DNA of 54,201 bases from Actinomycetota bacterium (GCA_040754375.1 JBFMCT010000021.1:1-54201), one strand, 5' to 3'. Numbered from the stretch's first letter, positions 16,702 through 25,341 are shown. Numbers and translations are program-made. The notes: generated from the letters alone by a model not told the origin.

Positions 16702-17748
16702 ATGCGCAGCGTGCACCCTGAAGAGCCCCCGCCCGCGGCCGCCGCTCCCGCGGCCCAGGTGGCCGAACCACCGGGCCCGGTCGGCACCGGGGCCACGACA
16801 TGGGGCGCCGGTGACTGCACCCTGGCCGACATGGCGGCCGGGGAGGTGGGCGGCGGGGCCTACCTCTCGTCCACCGCCGGCCAGCCCGAGCTCGTGCTGG
16901 CCCCGACGGTGGCCGCCGAGCTGACCGGTGCGGCCCTGGCCAACGACTGGTTCACCGAGCCGTGGAAGGAGGGGGGGACGGTCGAGTTCGGCGAGGGCGG
17001 CGCCACCCTCGACGGGGCCACCTTGGGCAATTGGGGCCTCTACGGCTCGGAGCGCTCGCTGGAGTTCGTGGCCACCTTCGCCAAGCGGCCCCACCAGCAC
17101 GTGGGCTTCGGCACCGACTTCCGCAGCGTGCCGTGGGTCACCTTCAGCACCAAGTTCGGCCACGGCCTCTACGCCCGCAGCAACTTCCTCATCCCCGAGG
17201 ACGTCAGGCTGCCGACCTCGTTACTTGGCCACCCCCACCGGTTCCGCATCGACTGGAACGTGCTCGACGTCGACTTCTGGGTCGACGACCGCCTCGTGGC
17301 CCACCAGCTCGTGCCCATGGTCGGGTACATGCGGCCGCTGGCCGGCAACGGCAGCCTCGGGGGTACGCCTCTGCGAGTGGAGTGGATGCGTATGTCGCCC
17401 TACGCCCGGCTGGGCACGTTCACCTCCCGCGTGCTCGACGCCGGCCGCCCGGTCACATGGACCAGTTGTGAGATCGAGGCCGACCTGCCATCGCCGACGG
17501 CGGTCACGGCCGAGGTGCGGGCCGGGGAGTCCCCGGCGCCCGACCAGGCCTCGACGTGGTCGGCGTGGGCCCCGGTCACGGGGCCGTCGCCCGAGGGCCG
17601 TTACGCCCAGTACCGGCTGACGCTCACCACCACCAACCCGTCTCGCACACCGGTGGTGAGGTCCGTGTCGCTCCGCTATTCGTCGTCGTCGTCCTCGTCG
17701 TCGTCCTCGTCGGGCCCCAGGGTGGGCGGGGGCTCCAGCGGCACGTAG
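16702..17748 (+). CDS. LamG/jelly-roll-like protein with C-terminal Ser tract
   Basis: 348 residues from the ATG at 16702; a GTG at 16711 has better spacing to GAGG and may be the true start. There is no signal peptide. The central part looks like a concanavalin-type beta sandwich (ATLGNWGLYGSERSLEFVAT, FRIDWNVLDVDFWVDDRLVA) followed by a second beta domain (AVTAEVRAGESPAP..., RYAQYRLTLTTTNPS). The C-terminus has a run of twelve Ser encoded by the same TCG/TCC tract that encodes the acidic tail of the convergent amine-oxidase-like protein; the two genes overlap by 73 bp. A carbohydrate-binding role is possible but not shown. Confidence 0.7.
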   Translation: MRSVHPEEPPPAAAAPAAQVAEPPGPVGTGATTWGAGDCTLADMAAGEVGGGAYLSSTAGQPELVLAPTVAAELTGAALANDWFTEPWKEGGTVEFGEGGATLDGATLGNWGLYGSERSLEFVATFAKRPHQHVGFGTDFRSVPWVTFSTKFGHGLYARSNFLIPEDVRLPTSLLGHPHRFRIDWNVLDVDFWVDDRLVAHQLVPMVGYMRPLAGNGSLGGTPLRVEWMRMSPYARLGTFTSRVLDAGRPVTWTSCEIEADLPSPTAVTAEVRAGESPAPDQASTWSAWAPVTGPSPEGRYAQYRLTLTTTNPSRTPVVRSVSLRYSSSSSSSSSSSGPRVGGGSSGT

Positions 17749-19373
17749 GCCGAGCGCTCGACCCGCTTCCAGTTGAAGGGCGTGAGATCGGGGCCGGCGG
17801 CCGGGCCGCCCTCGCCCGTGCCGGGCACGTGGGCTGCGTACCAGACGACGACGTCCTCCCGCTCGACGAGCTCGGAGGTCACGAACCGGTCGAGCTGGGC
17901 CCGGGCCCGGTGGGGGTCGGTGGTCGCCCCCTGGCCGTCGTCGAGCTCGTCGGCGTGGTGGGCCAGCACCCAGAAGTCCCCGGCCCCGAACTCGTCGGCC
18001 ACCCCGTCGTGAGGGCCGGGCACGATCGTGTAGCCGTGGGGGGAGCGCACGGAGCGGACCCTCCATTCCCGTCCGTGGCCGGGGTCGCGCGGCCGGCTGA
18101 CCTCCCACCGCACCGTGTGCCAGGGGGCCAGCTGGCCGGGCAGGGTGGGCTGGTTGTGCTCTTGGACCTGGTTCACCTCGGGCGAGATGATGTCGAAGTC
18201 GAGCCGCCAGTAGGCGTGGTGGGTGTGGGGGTCGCCGGTCTGGGGGTTGCGCATGGCGGCGAACAGCAGCCGGGGCTTGATCGTGCCGTCGGCGTGCAGG
18301 CTCCACTGCGAGACATAGCGGTGCCAACCGGCCTGGAGCTCGCTGGCGATGACCACCTCGTCGCCCTCGACCCACAGGGCCACGCCCCGGAAGGCGCCGC
18401 CCCCGTGGCCGCGGTCGAGGGCCGTGCGGGCCGGGGCCGGGCACACCCGGAAGCCGGCCACGGCGTCGCTCTCTCCCTCTCCGGCGTCGGCCTCGAAGGG
18501 GGCCTCCTCGTTCAGCCAGTTCCGCGACGCCCGGCCGTCGGCGTAGGCCACGTTCACGATCGGCACATGACCCCGCTGCAGCGCCCTGACGCCCAGGTAG
18601 TCGACCTCACGTAGCTCGACGCCCGAGCCGTTGGCCCCCGAGGAAGCCGCCGGCCGCACGACGACCAGGTCCCACAGCAGTTCCTCGTCCCGGTACACCC
18701 TGACCCGGGCTTGGCCTCCGCCCGGGCCCACCGCGTGGGCATCGGCGACCGAATCGCCCGCCGCGACCGCGGCGGGACCAGCGGGCGCCAGCCCGGCCTC
18801 CCCGGCGGCGGGGGGCGAGATCGCGATGATGTCACCGTCGACGGTGCGTACCGCGACGGTGCGGTGGGTGGCCGGGCCGCCGTCCCCAGGGACCTCTCGG
18901 ATGCCGACCGTGACGGCCCGCTCAAGGGTGCCCGCCGGGTCCTGGACGTTGGCCAGGGCCGGTACCGGCCGGTACAGCTCGGCCCGTCCCTCCTCCACCC
19001 GGGCGGCCAGGTCGGCGTCGCGGAGCACGAGCTCGGCAGCCCAGGCGTGCTCCTCGTCGTTGGGCAGGCGCGACCGCGAGGTGGGCCATGCGTCCACCGC
19101 GTCCAGTTCCCACAGGCGGCCTTCGGCCTCGATCACCGCGTCCCCCGCCATGTCAGCCAGGACGGCCCGGAACGGCAGGTTCTGGTCGTCGCCCTCGGCC
19201 CGGCCCTTGTCCGGGAAGTCGAGCGACACCAGCCACAGGTCGGCCCCCGGGAAGTGCGAGCGCACGACCGGGTGCGACAGCAGGGCCGAACGCAGTTCGG
19301 GGCCCACCTCGGCAGGAAGGGGCTCGGCCTCGATCTCGACACGCAGCGGAGTGGGTTCGGGAGAAGTGGGCAT
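17676..19373 (-). CDS. Copper-amine-oxidase-like protein lacking the topaquinone tyrosine
   Basis: 565 residues. The C-terminal half follows the copper amine oxidase pattern: VAYADGRASRNWLN, SQWSLHADGTIKPRL, then HTHHAYWRLDFDI (copper ligands H383 and H385), and H515 in VVWYAAHVPG as the likely third ligand. In true enzymes an N-Y-D/E motif lies 11-12 residues before the DGTI element and its Tyr becomes topaquinone; here that place reads AGWHRY (W350-H351), so the cofactor Tyr is absent. The protein may be a non-catalytic relative or use other chemistry. The C-terminus is an Asp/Glu run. It starts just upstream of a methyltransferase gene that ends at 19386. Confidence 0.75.
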   Translation of the reverse strand: MPTSPEPTPLRVEIEAEPLPAEVGPELRSALLSHPVVRSHFPGADLWLVSLDFPDKGRAEGDDQNLPFRAVLADMAGDAVIEAEGRLWELDAVDAWPTSRSRLPNDEEHAWAAELVLRDADLAARVEEGRAELYRPVPALANVQDPAGTLERAVTVGIREVPGDGGPATHRTVAVRTVDGDIIAISPPAAGEAGLAPAGPAAVAAGDSVADAHAVGPGGGQARVRVYRDEELLWDLVVVRPAASSGANGSGVELREVDYLGVRALQRGHVPIVNVAYADGRASRNWLNEEAPFEADAGEGESDAVAGFRVCPAPARTALDRGHGGGAFRGVALWVEGDEVVIASELQAGWHRYVSQWSLHADGTIKPRLLFAAMRNPQTGDPHTHHAYWRLDFDIISPEVNQVQEHNQPTLPGQLAPWHTVRWEVSRPRDPGHGREWRVRSVRSPHGYTIVPGPHDGVADEFGAGDFWVLAHHADELDDGQGATTDPHRARAQLDRFVTSELVEREDVVVWYAAHVPGTGEGGPAAGPDLTPFNWKRVERSAYVPLEPPPTLGPDEDDDEDDDDE

Positions 19374-19385
19374 CGCCGCCGTAGG

Positions 19386-20267
19386 TTAGGGGACGCTCAG
19401 CCGGCCGGGGGCCCAGGAGATGATGGCCGCCGGCTGGGTGCGCAACGGTGCGGCCAAGCCGCCGTCGCGCCGCTGGAGCCATGGCTCGAGGAGGGCGGCC
19501 ACCGCCCGGCGGGACTCCGCTGTGGGCGCCAGCACGAGCGTGTCGAGGTAGGTCTCGACGGCGTCGGCCAGGGTCTCGTGGCGGGACCACGCCCTGACCT
19601 CGACCACGGAGACCTCCGCCTGAGCCCCCATCTCGTCGAGCACGGCCAGGGCGTCGACGTAGGTGGGGCCGGGCCGGCGGGGCGAACCGTGGAAATGGCG
19701 CCAGAACGGGTCGAGCAGAGCATCGACCGAGTAGGCCCCGACGTAGAGCAGCACCCGGTGGCGGGCGTGGGCGTCGAGCTTGGCCAGAAAGGCCGGGGCG
19801 TCGGCCACCAGCGTGAGGACGTGGGAGCACAACACGACGTCGGCCACGGCCACGTCGACCTCCTGCCAGCGCCCCGTGACCGTGCGTACGTTGGCCACCC
19901 CCAGCTCCCGGGCCCGGCGGCGCAGGATGGCCAGCATCTTCTTGGACGGGTCGACGGCCGTCACCCGCTGGGCCCGGGGGGCGATGGCCAGGCTGAACCT
20001 CCCCGGCCCCGAGCCGACGTCGAGCACGGTCGTCCCCCCGGCCCGGCCCCGGCCGCCGTCCGAGCCCCGACCAGCAGCCTTCACGGCCCGGCGCAGGTGG
20101 CCGAGCATGGGGTCTCGCTCGGCACTGGACATGGGCCCGCGTGAGAACCGCCGGGCCCGCTGGTCCCAGAACTCCCCACCCAGGGTGCCCCGGCCCGCCT
20201 GGAGGGCCTCCATCTCGGCCAGGCGGCCCTCGACCAGGTCCCGCCATCGCTCTGCCGCCCCTCCCAT
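19386..20267 (-). CDS. SAM-dependent methyltransferase (class I)
   Basis: 293 residues from an ATG at 20267. Motif I is TTVLDVGSGPGRFSLAIA, followed by VTAVDPSKKMLAIL, TVTGRWQEVDVAVADVVLCS and VLLYVGAYSVDALL. The N-terminus (EFWDQRARRFSRGP) resembles methyltransferase 11-type enzymes. The substrate is unknown. It is divergent from the grdEB fusion with only 64 bp between starts, so the two may share regulation; a link such as methyl transfer to the Grd substrate is speculation. Confidence 0.88.
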   Translation of the reverse strand: MGGAAERWRDLVEGRLAEMEALQAGRGTLGGEFWDQRARRFSRGPMSSAERDPMLGHLRRAVKAAGRGSDGGRGRAGGTTVLDVGSGPGRFSLAIAPRAQRVTAVDPSKKMLAILRRRARELGVANVRTVTGRWQEVDVAVADVVLCSHVLTLVADAPAFLAKLDAHARHRVLLYVGAYSVDALLDPFWRHFHGSPRRPGPTYVDALAVLDEMGAQAEVSVVEVRAWSRHETLADAVETYLDTLVLAPTAESRRAVAALLEPWLQRRDGGLAAPLRTQPAAIISWAPGRLSVP

Positions 20268-20331
20268 GGCGCCAGTCTGCCTGCCCCGGGCCCGTGCCTG
20301 CCGGAAGGGCGGATAACGTCCGGACCAGCCC

Positions 20332-22875
20332 ATGGTTACTACGCGGCTCGTCCATCTGGTCCGTTCGGTGGGTTTCGGCGCCGAGACCCGCCTCGACGGC
20401 GACGTCCTGAGCGTCGCCGTCGACGACCTCGTCCCCCTGTTCGCCTCCCCGGCGCTCGCCGGCGTGCGCCTGAGCTGGGCCTCGCCCGGGGGCTCGGTGC
20501 GCATCGTCAAGGTGCTCGACGCCGTCGAACCCCGGTCCGGGGGCCATGTGCTGCGGCCCGTGGCGCTGGTGGCCGCCGGTCACCTGCCCAGGGCCCAGGA
20601 GGCGCTGGTCGACATGTCGGGGCCGGGCGCCCCCCTGTCGCCCCTGGGGGCCACCCACAACCTGGTCGTGGAGTTCGACCCGGCCGAAGGGGCCGACTGG
20701 GTCGAGGTCGACAAGGCGGTGCGGGCGGGCGTGCTGGCCGCCGCCTCCCGGCTCGGCCAGGCGGCCGCCGCGGCCGGGGCGGAGGCGGCCCAGGCCGAGC
20801 CGTGGCCGTCGGCTCGGGCCGGCGCCCCCGGGGGGCCGCTACCCCGGGTGGGGGCCATCACCAACCTGCAGACCCAGGGCAACTTCAAAGACGTGTTCGT
20901 CTACGGCCGCAGCTTCAGCGGGGGGCTGCCCACGGCCATCGACCCCGGCGAGGTCGACGCCGGGGCCATCGTCAGCGGCCAGTTCGGCCACCCGGCCCTC
21001 AAGAACCCGACCATCGTCCACCAGAACCACCCGGTGGTGGCCGCCCTGGGCGAGCGCGACGGCACCGACCTGACTTTCGCCGGCCTGGTGATCTCGCCCG
21101 AGCCGGTGGAGGCCGGGCACAAAGAGCAGGTCTCGGCCCACGCCGCCCGGCTGTGCGCCGCCCTGGGCTGGGACGCGGCCATCGTCACCAAGGAGGGCGG
21201 GGGCAACGCCGACGGCGACATGGCCCTCAAGATGGACGCCCTCGACGAGTTGGGCATCGCCTCGGTGGGCATCTACGCCGAGATGTCGGGCCCGGACGGC
21301 ACGGGCCCGCCCGTGGTCGTCCCCCCCACCAAAGCGACAGCCATGGTCAGCTCCGGCAACTACGACGAGCGCCTCCTGCTGCCCGCCGTGGAACGGGCAT
21401 TGGGGGGCGAGCGCCTGGCCCTGCTCGACGTGGAGGCCACCGCCGAGATGACCTTGCCGGTGGCGGTCATCTACGCCTCGTGCAGCCCGCTGGGCTGGGG
21501 CCGGCTCCAGGCCGTGCCCACCGAGGCCCCGGCCGCGGGCGCCGACGGGGGTACCACGGTGGCCTCAGCCGCCGCCGGCCGCCCCGTTCGGGTGGTGCAC
21601 TACATCAACCAGTTCTTCGCCGGCCAGGGCGGGGAGGACAGCGCGGGCGTCGGCCCCACGGCCCAGCCCGGCCCCGTAGGCCCCGGCCGCAAGCTGGCCA
21701 CCCTGCTCGGGGACGGGTTCGAGGTGGTGGCCACGGTCTCGTGCGGCGACGACTACGCAGCCGCCGGTCCCCAGGCGGCCGCCGAGGTGCTGGCCCTGGT
21801 CCAGGCGGCCGAGCCCGACCTGGTGGTGGCCGGCCCGGCCTTCACCAGCGGGCGCTACGGGTTGGCGTGCGCCCGGGTGGCGGCCGCCGCCCAGGCCGCC
21901 GGCACCGCGGCCGTGGCTTCGCTCCACCCCGACAACCCCGGCCTCGACGAAGCCGGGGCGGCCGTGGTGGTGGCCGCCGGCGAGGCGGCCCGCACCATGG
22001 CGGCCACCATGGCGACACTGGCCGCCGCGGTCCGCAAGGTGGCGGCCGGCGAGGCCCTGGGGCCCGACGACGGCCGCATCGGCAAGGTCCCCCGCCGCAA
22101 CCAGATGAGCGAGCGGACCGCGGCCCAGCGGGCCGTCGACCTGGTGCTGGCCAGGCTGGCCGGGGACCGGGAGGCGACCGAGATCCCCCTGCCCCGCTTC
22201 GACCACGTGACCCCGGCCGCCCCCGTGGCCGACCTGTCGACGGTCACCGTGGCCCTCGTCACCGAAGGTGCCCTCGTGCCCGACGGCAACCCCGACGGCC
22301 TGGAGTCGGCCCGGGCCACCAAGTGGCTCCGCTACCGGCTGGAGGGCCAGGAGGCGCTGCCCGCCGGCACGTGGATGTCGGTGCACGGCGGTTTCTCCAC
22401 CCAGTGGGCCAACGCCGACCCCCACCGCATCCTGCCCCTGGACGTGGCCCGTGACCTCGAGCGAGAAGGGCGCATAGGTGCGCTGGCGGGTGCCTACCTG
22501 GTGACGGCCGGCAACGGCACTTCTGTGGGCAACGCCCGCCGCTTCGGGGTGGAGTGGGCCGCCGACCTCCACCACAGCGAGGCCCGGGCCGCCATCCTCA
22601 CCGCCACCTGAGGGACAGGGACGCGTTGCGGGGCAACGCTGGCCAAGGAACTGGAGCGGGCGGGCATCCCCACCGCTCTCCTGTGCAACCTCACGTCGAT
22701 AGCCCAGCGGGTCGGCGCGCCGCGCATCGTCCCCACCCGGGGCATCCCCTACCCCACCGGCGACCCGTCCCTCGGCCCCGAAGGCGAACGGGCCTGGCGC
22801 CGCCGCCTCCTCGACACCGCCCTGACGGCCCTACAAACCCCCGTCCACGGGCCCACCATCTTCGAGGTGCCCTAG
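20332..22875 (+). CDS. grdEB: GrdE-GrdB fusion selenoprotein (glycine/sarcosine/betaine reductase protein B-like)
   Basis: 847 residues when the in-frame UGA at codon 760 is read as selenocysteine. Residues 1-416 resemble GrdE (IVKVLDAVEPR, ALVDMSGPGAPLSPLGATHN, NLQTQGNFKDVFVYGR, KNPTIVHQNHPVV). Residues 417-847 resemble GrdB (RPVRVVHYINQFFAGQGGED, TVALVTEGALVPDGNPD, VTAGNGTSVGNARRFGVEWA), then ILTAT-U-GTGTRCGATLAKELERAG and a further conserved tail to TAG at 22873. The position of U matches Sec in GrdB (about residue 344 of the GrdB part). The GrdE part has SGQFGHPALKNPT where, from memory, GrdE has SGNCVSACDKN; the Cys that yields pyruvoyl is missing (F218). GrdE/GrdB bind the amine substrate and pass it to GrdA as a carboxymethyl-selenide. 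Fusion and Cys loss suggest an unprocessed, altered protein B with unknown substrate. Confidence 0.92.
22609..22611 (+). other. Recoded UGA (selenocysteine) codon of grdEB
   Basis: The TGA is in frame between ILTAT and GTGTRCGAT, exactly where GrdB selenoproteins carry Sec. Eighty-seven further sense codons encode the typical GrdB C-terminus (RIVPTRGIPYPTGDPSLGPE) before TAG. Of the CxxC usually found after Sec (UGTCTRC, from memory) only the second Cys (C766) remains; the first is Gly. Confidence 0.9.
22623..22639 (+). promoter_or_regulatory. Candidate bacterial SECIS hairpin downstream of the grdEB UGA
   Basis: GCGTTGC (22623-22629) pairs perfectly with GCAACGC (22633-22639) around the loop GGG. 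The loop begins 18 nt after the UGA and has G in the first position, which fits the usual bacterial SECIS distance and loop rules. SelB binding is inferred. Confidence 0.55.
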
Positions 22876-22899
22876 CCCTACTCCCTCTTGGGTCGGGAC

Positions 22900-23409
22900 C
22901 TAGCGGCCGAGGCGGGCGCGGGCGGCGGCAACGGCCGCGCCCATGGAGCTGGGGGCCGTCGAGGCGCTCACGGTGACGGGCTCGTCGTCGTCCTCGTACT
23001 CCTCGTACTCGCCTTCCTCGTCGTACTCGTCCTCCTCGTCGTACTCGTCCTGCTCGACGACGGGGGTGGGGGCGGCGCTGCGGGGGAGGCGGGGCTCGGC
23101 CCGGCGGGCGCTGGCCACCGCCTCCTTCATGGACGGGGAGGTCTGGGCGGGCGGCGCGCCGAGGGCCTGGCCCACGGCCGCCAGCACGCCTTGGAGGTCG
23201 CTCTCGATGCCACTGACATCGGTGAGGATGCCGGTCAGGACCGGGTTGACGGGCGTGGTCTGGGCCTTGATGGCCCGCAGCCCGACGAGGATGGTGCCCA
23301 GGGTGAAGCTCAGGCGCTTCAATCCCAGGGCGATCATGAACACGTAGAGCGCCAGCGCCAGCACGATGACGGCCGTGACGACCAGGGTTGCGACAGTTTC
23401 AGGGCCCAT
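22900..23409 (-). CDS. Single-pass membrane protein with acidic Tyr/Glu/Asp tail, last gene of hydrogenase operon
   Basis: 169 residues from an ATG with GGAGG 5 nt upstream. A membrane helix (residues 5-30) is followed by amphipathic helices (LKRLSFTLGTILVGLRAIKA), then a tail rich in D, E and Y. The helical pattern resembles that of the 84-residue protein at 33090-33344 on the other side of the hydrogenase genes. It is convergent with grdEB (24 bp between stops). Function unknown; a membrane tether or electron-transfer scaffold for the hydrogenase is possible. Confidence 0.75.
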   Translation of the reverse strand: MGPETVATLVVTAVIVLALALYVFMIALGLKRLSFTLGTILVGLRAIKAQTTPVNPVLTGILTDVSGIESDLQGVLAAVGQALGAPPAQTSPSMKEAVASARRAEPRLPRSAAPTPVVEQDEYDEEDEYDEEGEYEEYEDDDEPVTVSASTAPSSMGAAVAAARARLGR

Positions 23410-23425
23410 TGGATCCTCCTGTTAC

Positions 23426-23686
23426 CTATGAACCGGACTTGACCATGGACAGCACACCCGCGCCGTAACGGCCGACCAGGCCCCGGGCGGCGGTGGTGAG
23501 CTGCTGGGTGCGCAGCAGCTTGGGCAGGCCGTCGAGCTGGCCCGACAGGGCCACGCCGTGCTCGAGCGTGCTGTCGGCCAGCCGGTTGAGCCTCGTCACC
23601 TGCTTGAGCAGGCCCGTGAGCAGGGCGACGCACACCGGGGCCACCACCAGCAGCAGGACGGCATTGCCGATCCACCACAGGGTCAT
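23426..23686 (-). CDS. Small single-pass membrane protein of the hydrogenase operon
   Basis: 86 residues: a membrane helix (MTLWWIGNAVLLLVVAPVCV) followed by an amphipathic stretch (LLKQVTRLNRLADSTLEHGV). Its ATG overlaps the stop of the PD-(D/E)XK-like gene (ATGA), so translation is coupled. I recognise no family. Topology matches the other small membrane proteins around this hydrogenase. Confidence 0.75.
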   Translation of the reverse strand: MTLWWIGNAVLLLVVAPVCVALLTGLLKQVTRLNRLADSTLEHGVALSGQLDGLPKLLRTQQLTTAARGLVGRYGAGVLSMVKSGS

Positions 23687-24771
23687 CTGTCTTCCTCCTT
23701 CTTGTCATTTCGGAACTTCGGGGGGGCCGCACCCCGGCCCATGGCCCACGTGGCTCCGCCCAGCCGGCCCTCCTCCAGGACTGGTCCCGGGCGCCGCCGG
23801 TAGGACGCGGCCAGCACGGGTTCGACGGGCTCGGCCCGGCTGGTGGCCACACACGGTTCCCGGTAGTCACACCGGCCGCAGTTGGCGGGCGTGGGGTTGG
23901 GGTAGACCCGCACGCCGTCGTCGACCATCTCCCGGGCCTCGGCCGCCAACTGGGCGTGGGACCGGGCCAGCTCGTCGGGGGCCCGCGGCACCCGCGTGCG
24001 CCTGAACAGGTCCCCGGCGTCGCGGGAGACGCCGGCCGGGGGCCGGCCCCCGGCCACGTACATGCGCCGGTGGCGGCCGGCGTCAGGGCCCGTCGGCTCC
24101 CGCGCCGCCCGCTCACCGGTCCCCCCCGCCTGGTCCGGAGGGGGACCGGGCCCGGCCCACAGTTCGTTGTACACGACGCCCGCCACCCGCATCCCCATGA
24201 AGAACAGCTCCCAGGCCCAGCACGCCGAGGTCGCCCGTTCCTCCAGGAGCAGCTCGTCGAGCTCGGCCCAGCGGTCGGTCACGACCCGGTGGTCGACGAC
24301 CCAGTAGTTGTCGTCGCGGTCGACGGCCAGCAGGTCGACCCGGTCCTGGTAGTGGACGGGCTCGCCCGCGGCCGTGGCCAGGGCCCGCCCCGGCTCCCCG
24401 GGGTCGGCGATGTTCACGTCGAAGTCGGTCTCGACCCTCACCGGGGTGAAAGCGTCGACCAGCGGGGCCCAGTCGAAGTAGCGGGTGAGCACGTCGTGGC
24501 CCCGGTCGGCCAACGCCTCCTCGTCGGGCGCGCCCCGGCCCCGCACCGAGCGATCCAGGCGGTCGTGGGCCAGGGGCCGCACGATGGCCCGGTCCCACTC
24601 CCACATACCGGGGAAGTAGTACACGGCCAAGGCGTCGCGCACGGCCCGCCCCAGGTCGGGGGGCGGCCCAGGCCGCACCGGTTCGAGGCCGCAGCGCCGC
24701 AGGGAACCGAAGTCCCACTCCCGGCGGCACCGCTTGAAGGCGGCCCGGTCGGCGGGCCCGACGGCGTACAT
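23683..24771 (-). CDS. PD-(D/E)XK/RecB-Cas4-like protein with four-Cys Fe-S signature
   Basis: 362 residues. The fold is indicated by AFKRCRREWDF near the N-terminus, QDRVDLLAV (D146), YWVVDHRVV (D160-H161-R162), and a C-terminal cysteine set CGRCDYREPC (C298, C301, C307), which with C15 matches the 4Fe-4S arrangement of Cas4/AddB-type nucleases. The catalytic Lys of the D/E-x-K triad is Arg here, so nuclease activity is doubtful. It is embedded in the hydrogenase operon, which suggests a role in Fe-S or electron transfer, or maturation, rather than DNA repair. That role is inferred from location only. Confidence 0.75.
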   Translation of the reverse strand: MYAVGPADRAAFKRCRREWDFGSLRRCGLEPVRPGPPPDLGRAVRDALAVYYFPGMWEWDRAIVRPLAHDRLDRSVRGRGAPDEEALADRGHDVLTRYFDWAPLVDAFTPVRVETDFDVNIADPGEPGRALATAAGEPVHYQDRVDLLAVDRDDNYWVVDHRVVTDRWAELDELLLEERATSACWAWELFFMGMRVAGVVYNELWAGPGPPPDQAGGTGERAAREPTGPDAGRHRRMYVAGGRPPAGVSRDAGDLFRRTRVPRAPDELARSHAQLAAEAREMVDDGVRVYPNPTPANCGRCDYREPCVATSRAEPVEPVLAASYRRRPGPVLEEGRLGGATWAMGRGAAPPKFRNDKKEEDR

Positions 24772-24799
24772 CGTCCCCGGTGGGCCGCGGTCCCGCCCG

Positions 24800-25012
24800 T
24801 CAGGCGACCTGGCGGAGCTGCCCGCCAGCCCCGATGGCCTTGGTCCCCGACTTGAGGACCTCCTGGAATATCCCCATACCGCCGGCCACGAGGTCCTTGA
24901 ACTCGCCCGAACCGACGATCTGGGTGACCGTCGTCTTCAGCTCCTCGAACGCGTTCTCGCCCGCCCGGGTACCCATCACGTACCCGACCACGAACCCGAT
25001 CATGACGCCCAT
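24800..25012 (-). CDS. Small YtxH-like glycine-zipper protein
   Basis: 70 residues from ATG at 25012 (a second ATG at 25003 is an alternative), overlapping the end of hypC. MGVMIGFVVGYVMGTRAGEN is a Gly-zipper membrane or membrane-associated helix as in YtxH proteins; the rest is amphipathic (FEELKTTVTQIVGSGEFKDL). Strongly coupled to hypC, so it belongs to the hydrogenase operon. Function unknown. Confidence 0.72.
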   Translation of the reverse strand: MGVMIGFVVGYVMGTRAGENAFEELKTTVTQIVGSGEFKDLVAGGMGIFQEVLKSGTKAIGAGGQLRQVA

Positions 25013-25335
25013 CTCCCGGTTCCCTCCTTCTCCTGTTGCTCTGTCTGTGCTCTGCTTGCTTCCCGCTGGGCCAGTTCGGCCTCCAGGGTCGAGGCGGACG
25101 CCTCGTCCGGCCCGGCCCCCAGCAGGTCGAGCGAGGCCCGGGCCATGGCCAGCCCGTGCTCGTCGAGCTTTTCGAGGGCAAACCCGACGTGGAGGAGGAC
25201 CCAGTCGCCCACCTCCACGCCGTCGTCGATCAAGCCGACGTTGATGGAGCGCCGGGCCCCGAACACGTCGGCAATGGCGAGGTGCGGGTTGTCGTCGCGC
25301 AACTCGACGATCTGGCCCGGTATGCCGAGGCACAT
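25000..25335 (-). CDS. hypC: Hydrogenase maturation chaperone HypC
   Basis: 111 residues starting MCLGIPGQIVEL, the invariant HypC N-terminus whose Cys2 holds the Fe(CN)2CO intermediate with HypD. It continues NVGLIDDGVEVGDWVLLHVG and FALEKLDEHGLAMARASLDL as expected, with a hydrophilic extension of about 30 residues at the C-terminus. It should serve the large subunit encoded in the same operon. hypA, B, D, E and F are not in the window. Confidence 0.93.
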   Translation of the reverse strand: MCLGIPGQIVELRDDNPHLAIADVFGARRSINVGLIDDGVEVGDWVLLHVGFALEKLDEHGLAMARASLDLLGAGPDEASASTLEAELAQREASRAQTEQQEKEGTGRWAS

Positions 25336-25341
25336 CCCCGG

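Noticed and set aside
22609-22611. TGA taken as the stop codon of a 759-residue protein
   Set aside because: The following 87 codons keep the GrdB C-terminal sequence in frame and end at a TAG; a plain stop does not explain this.
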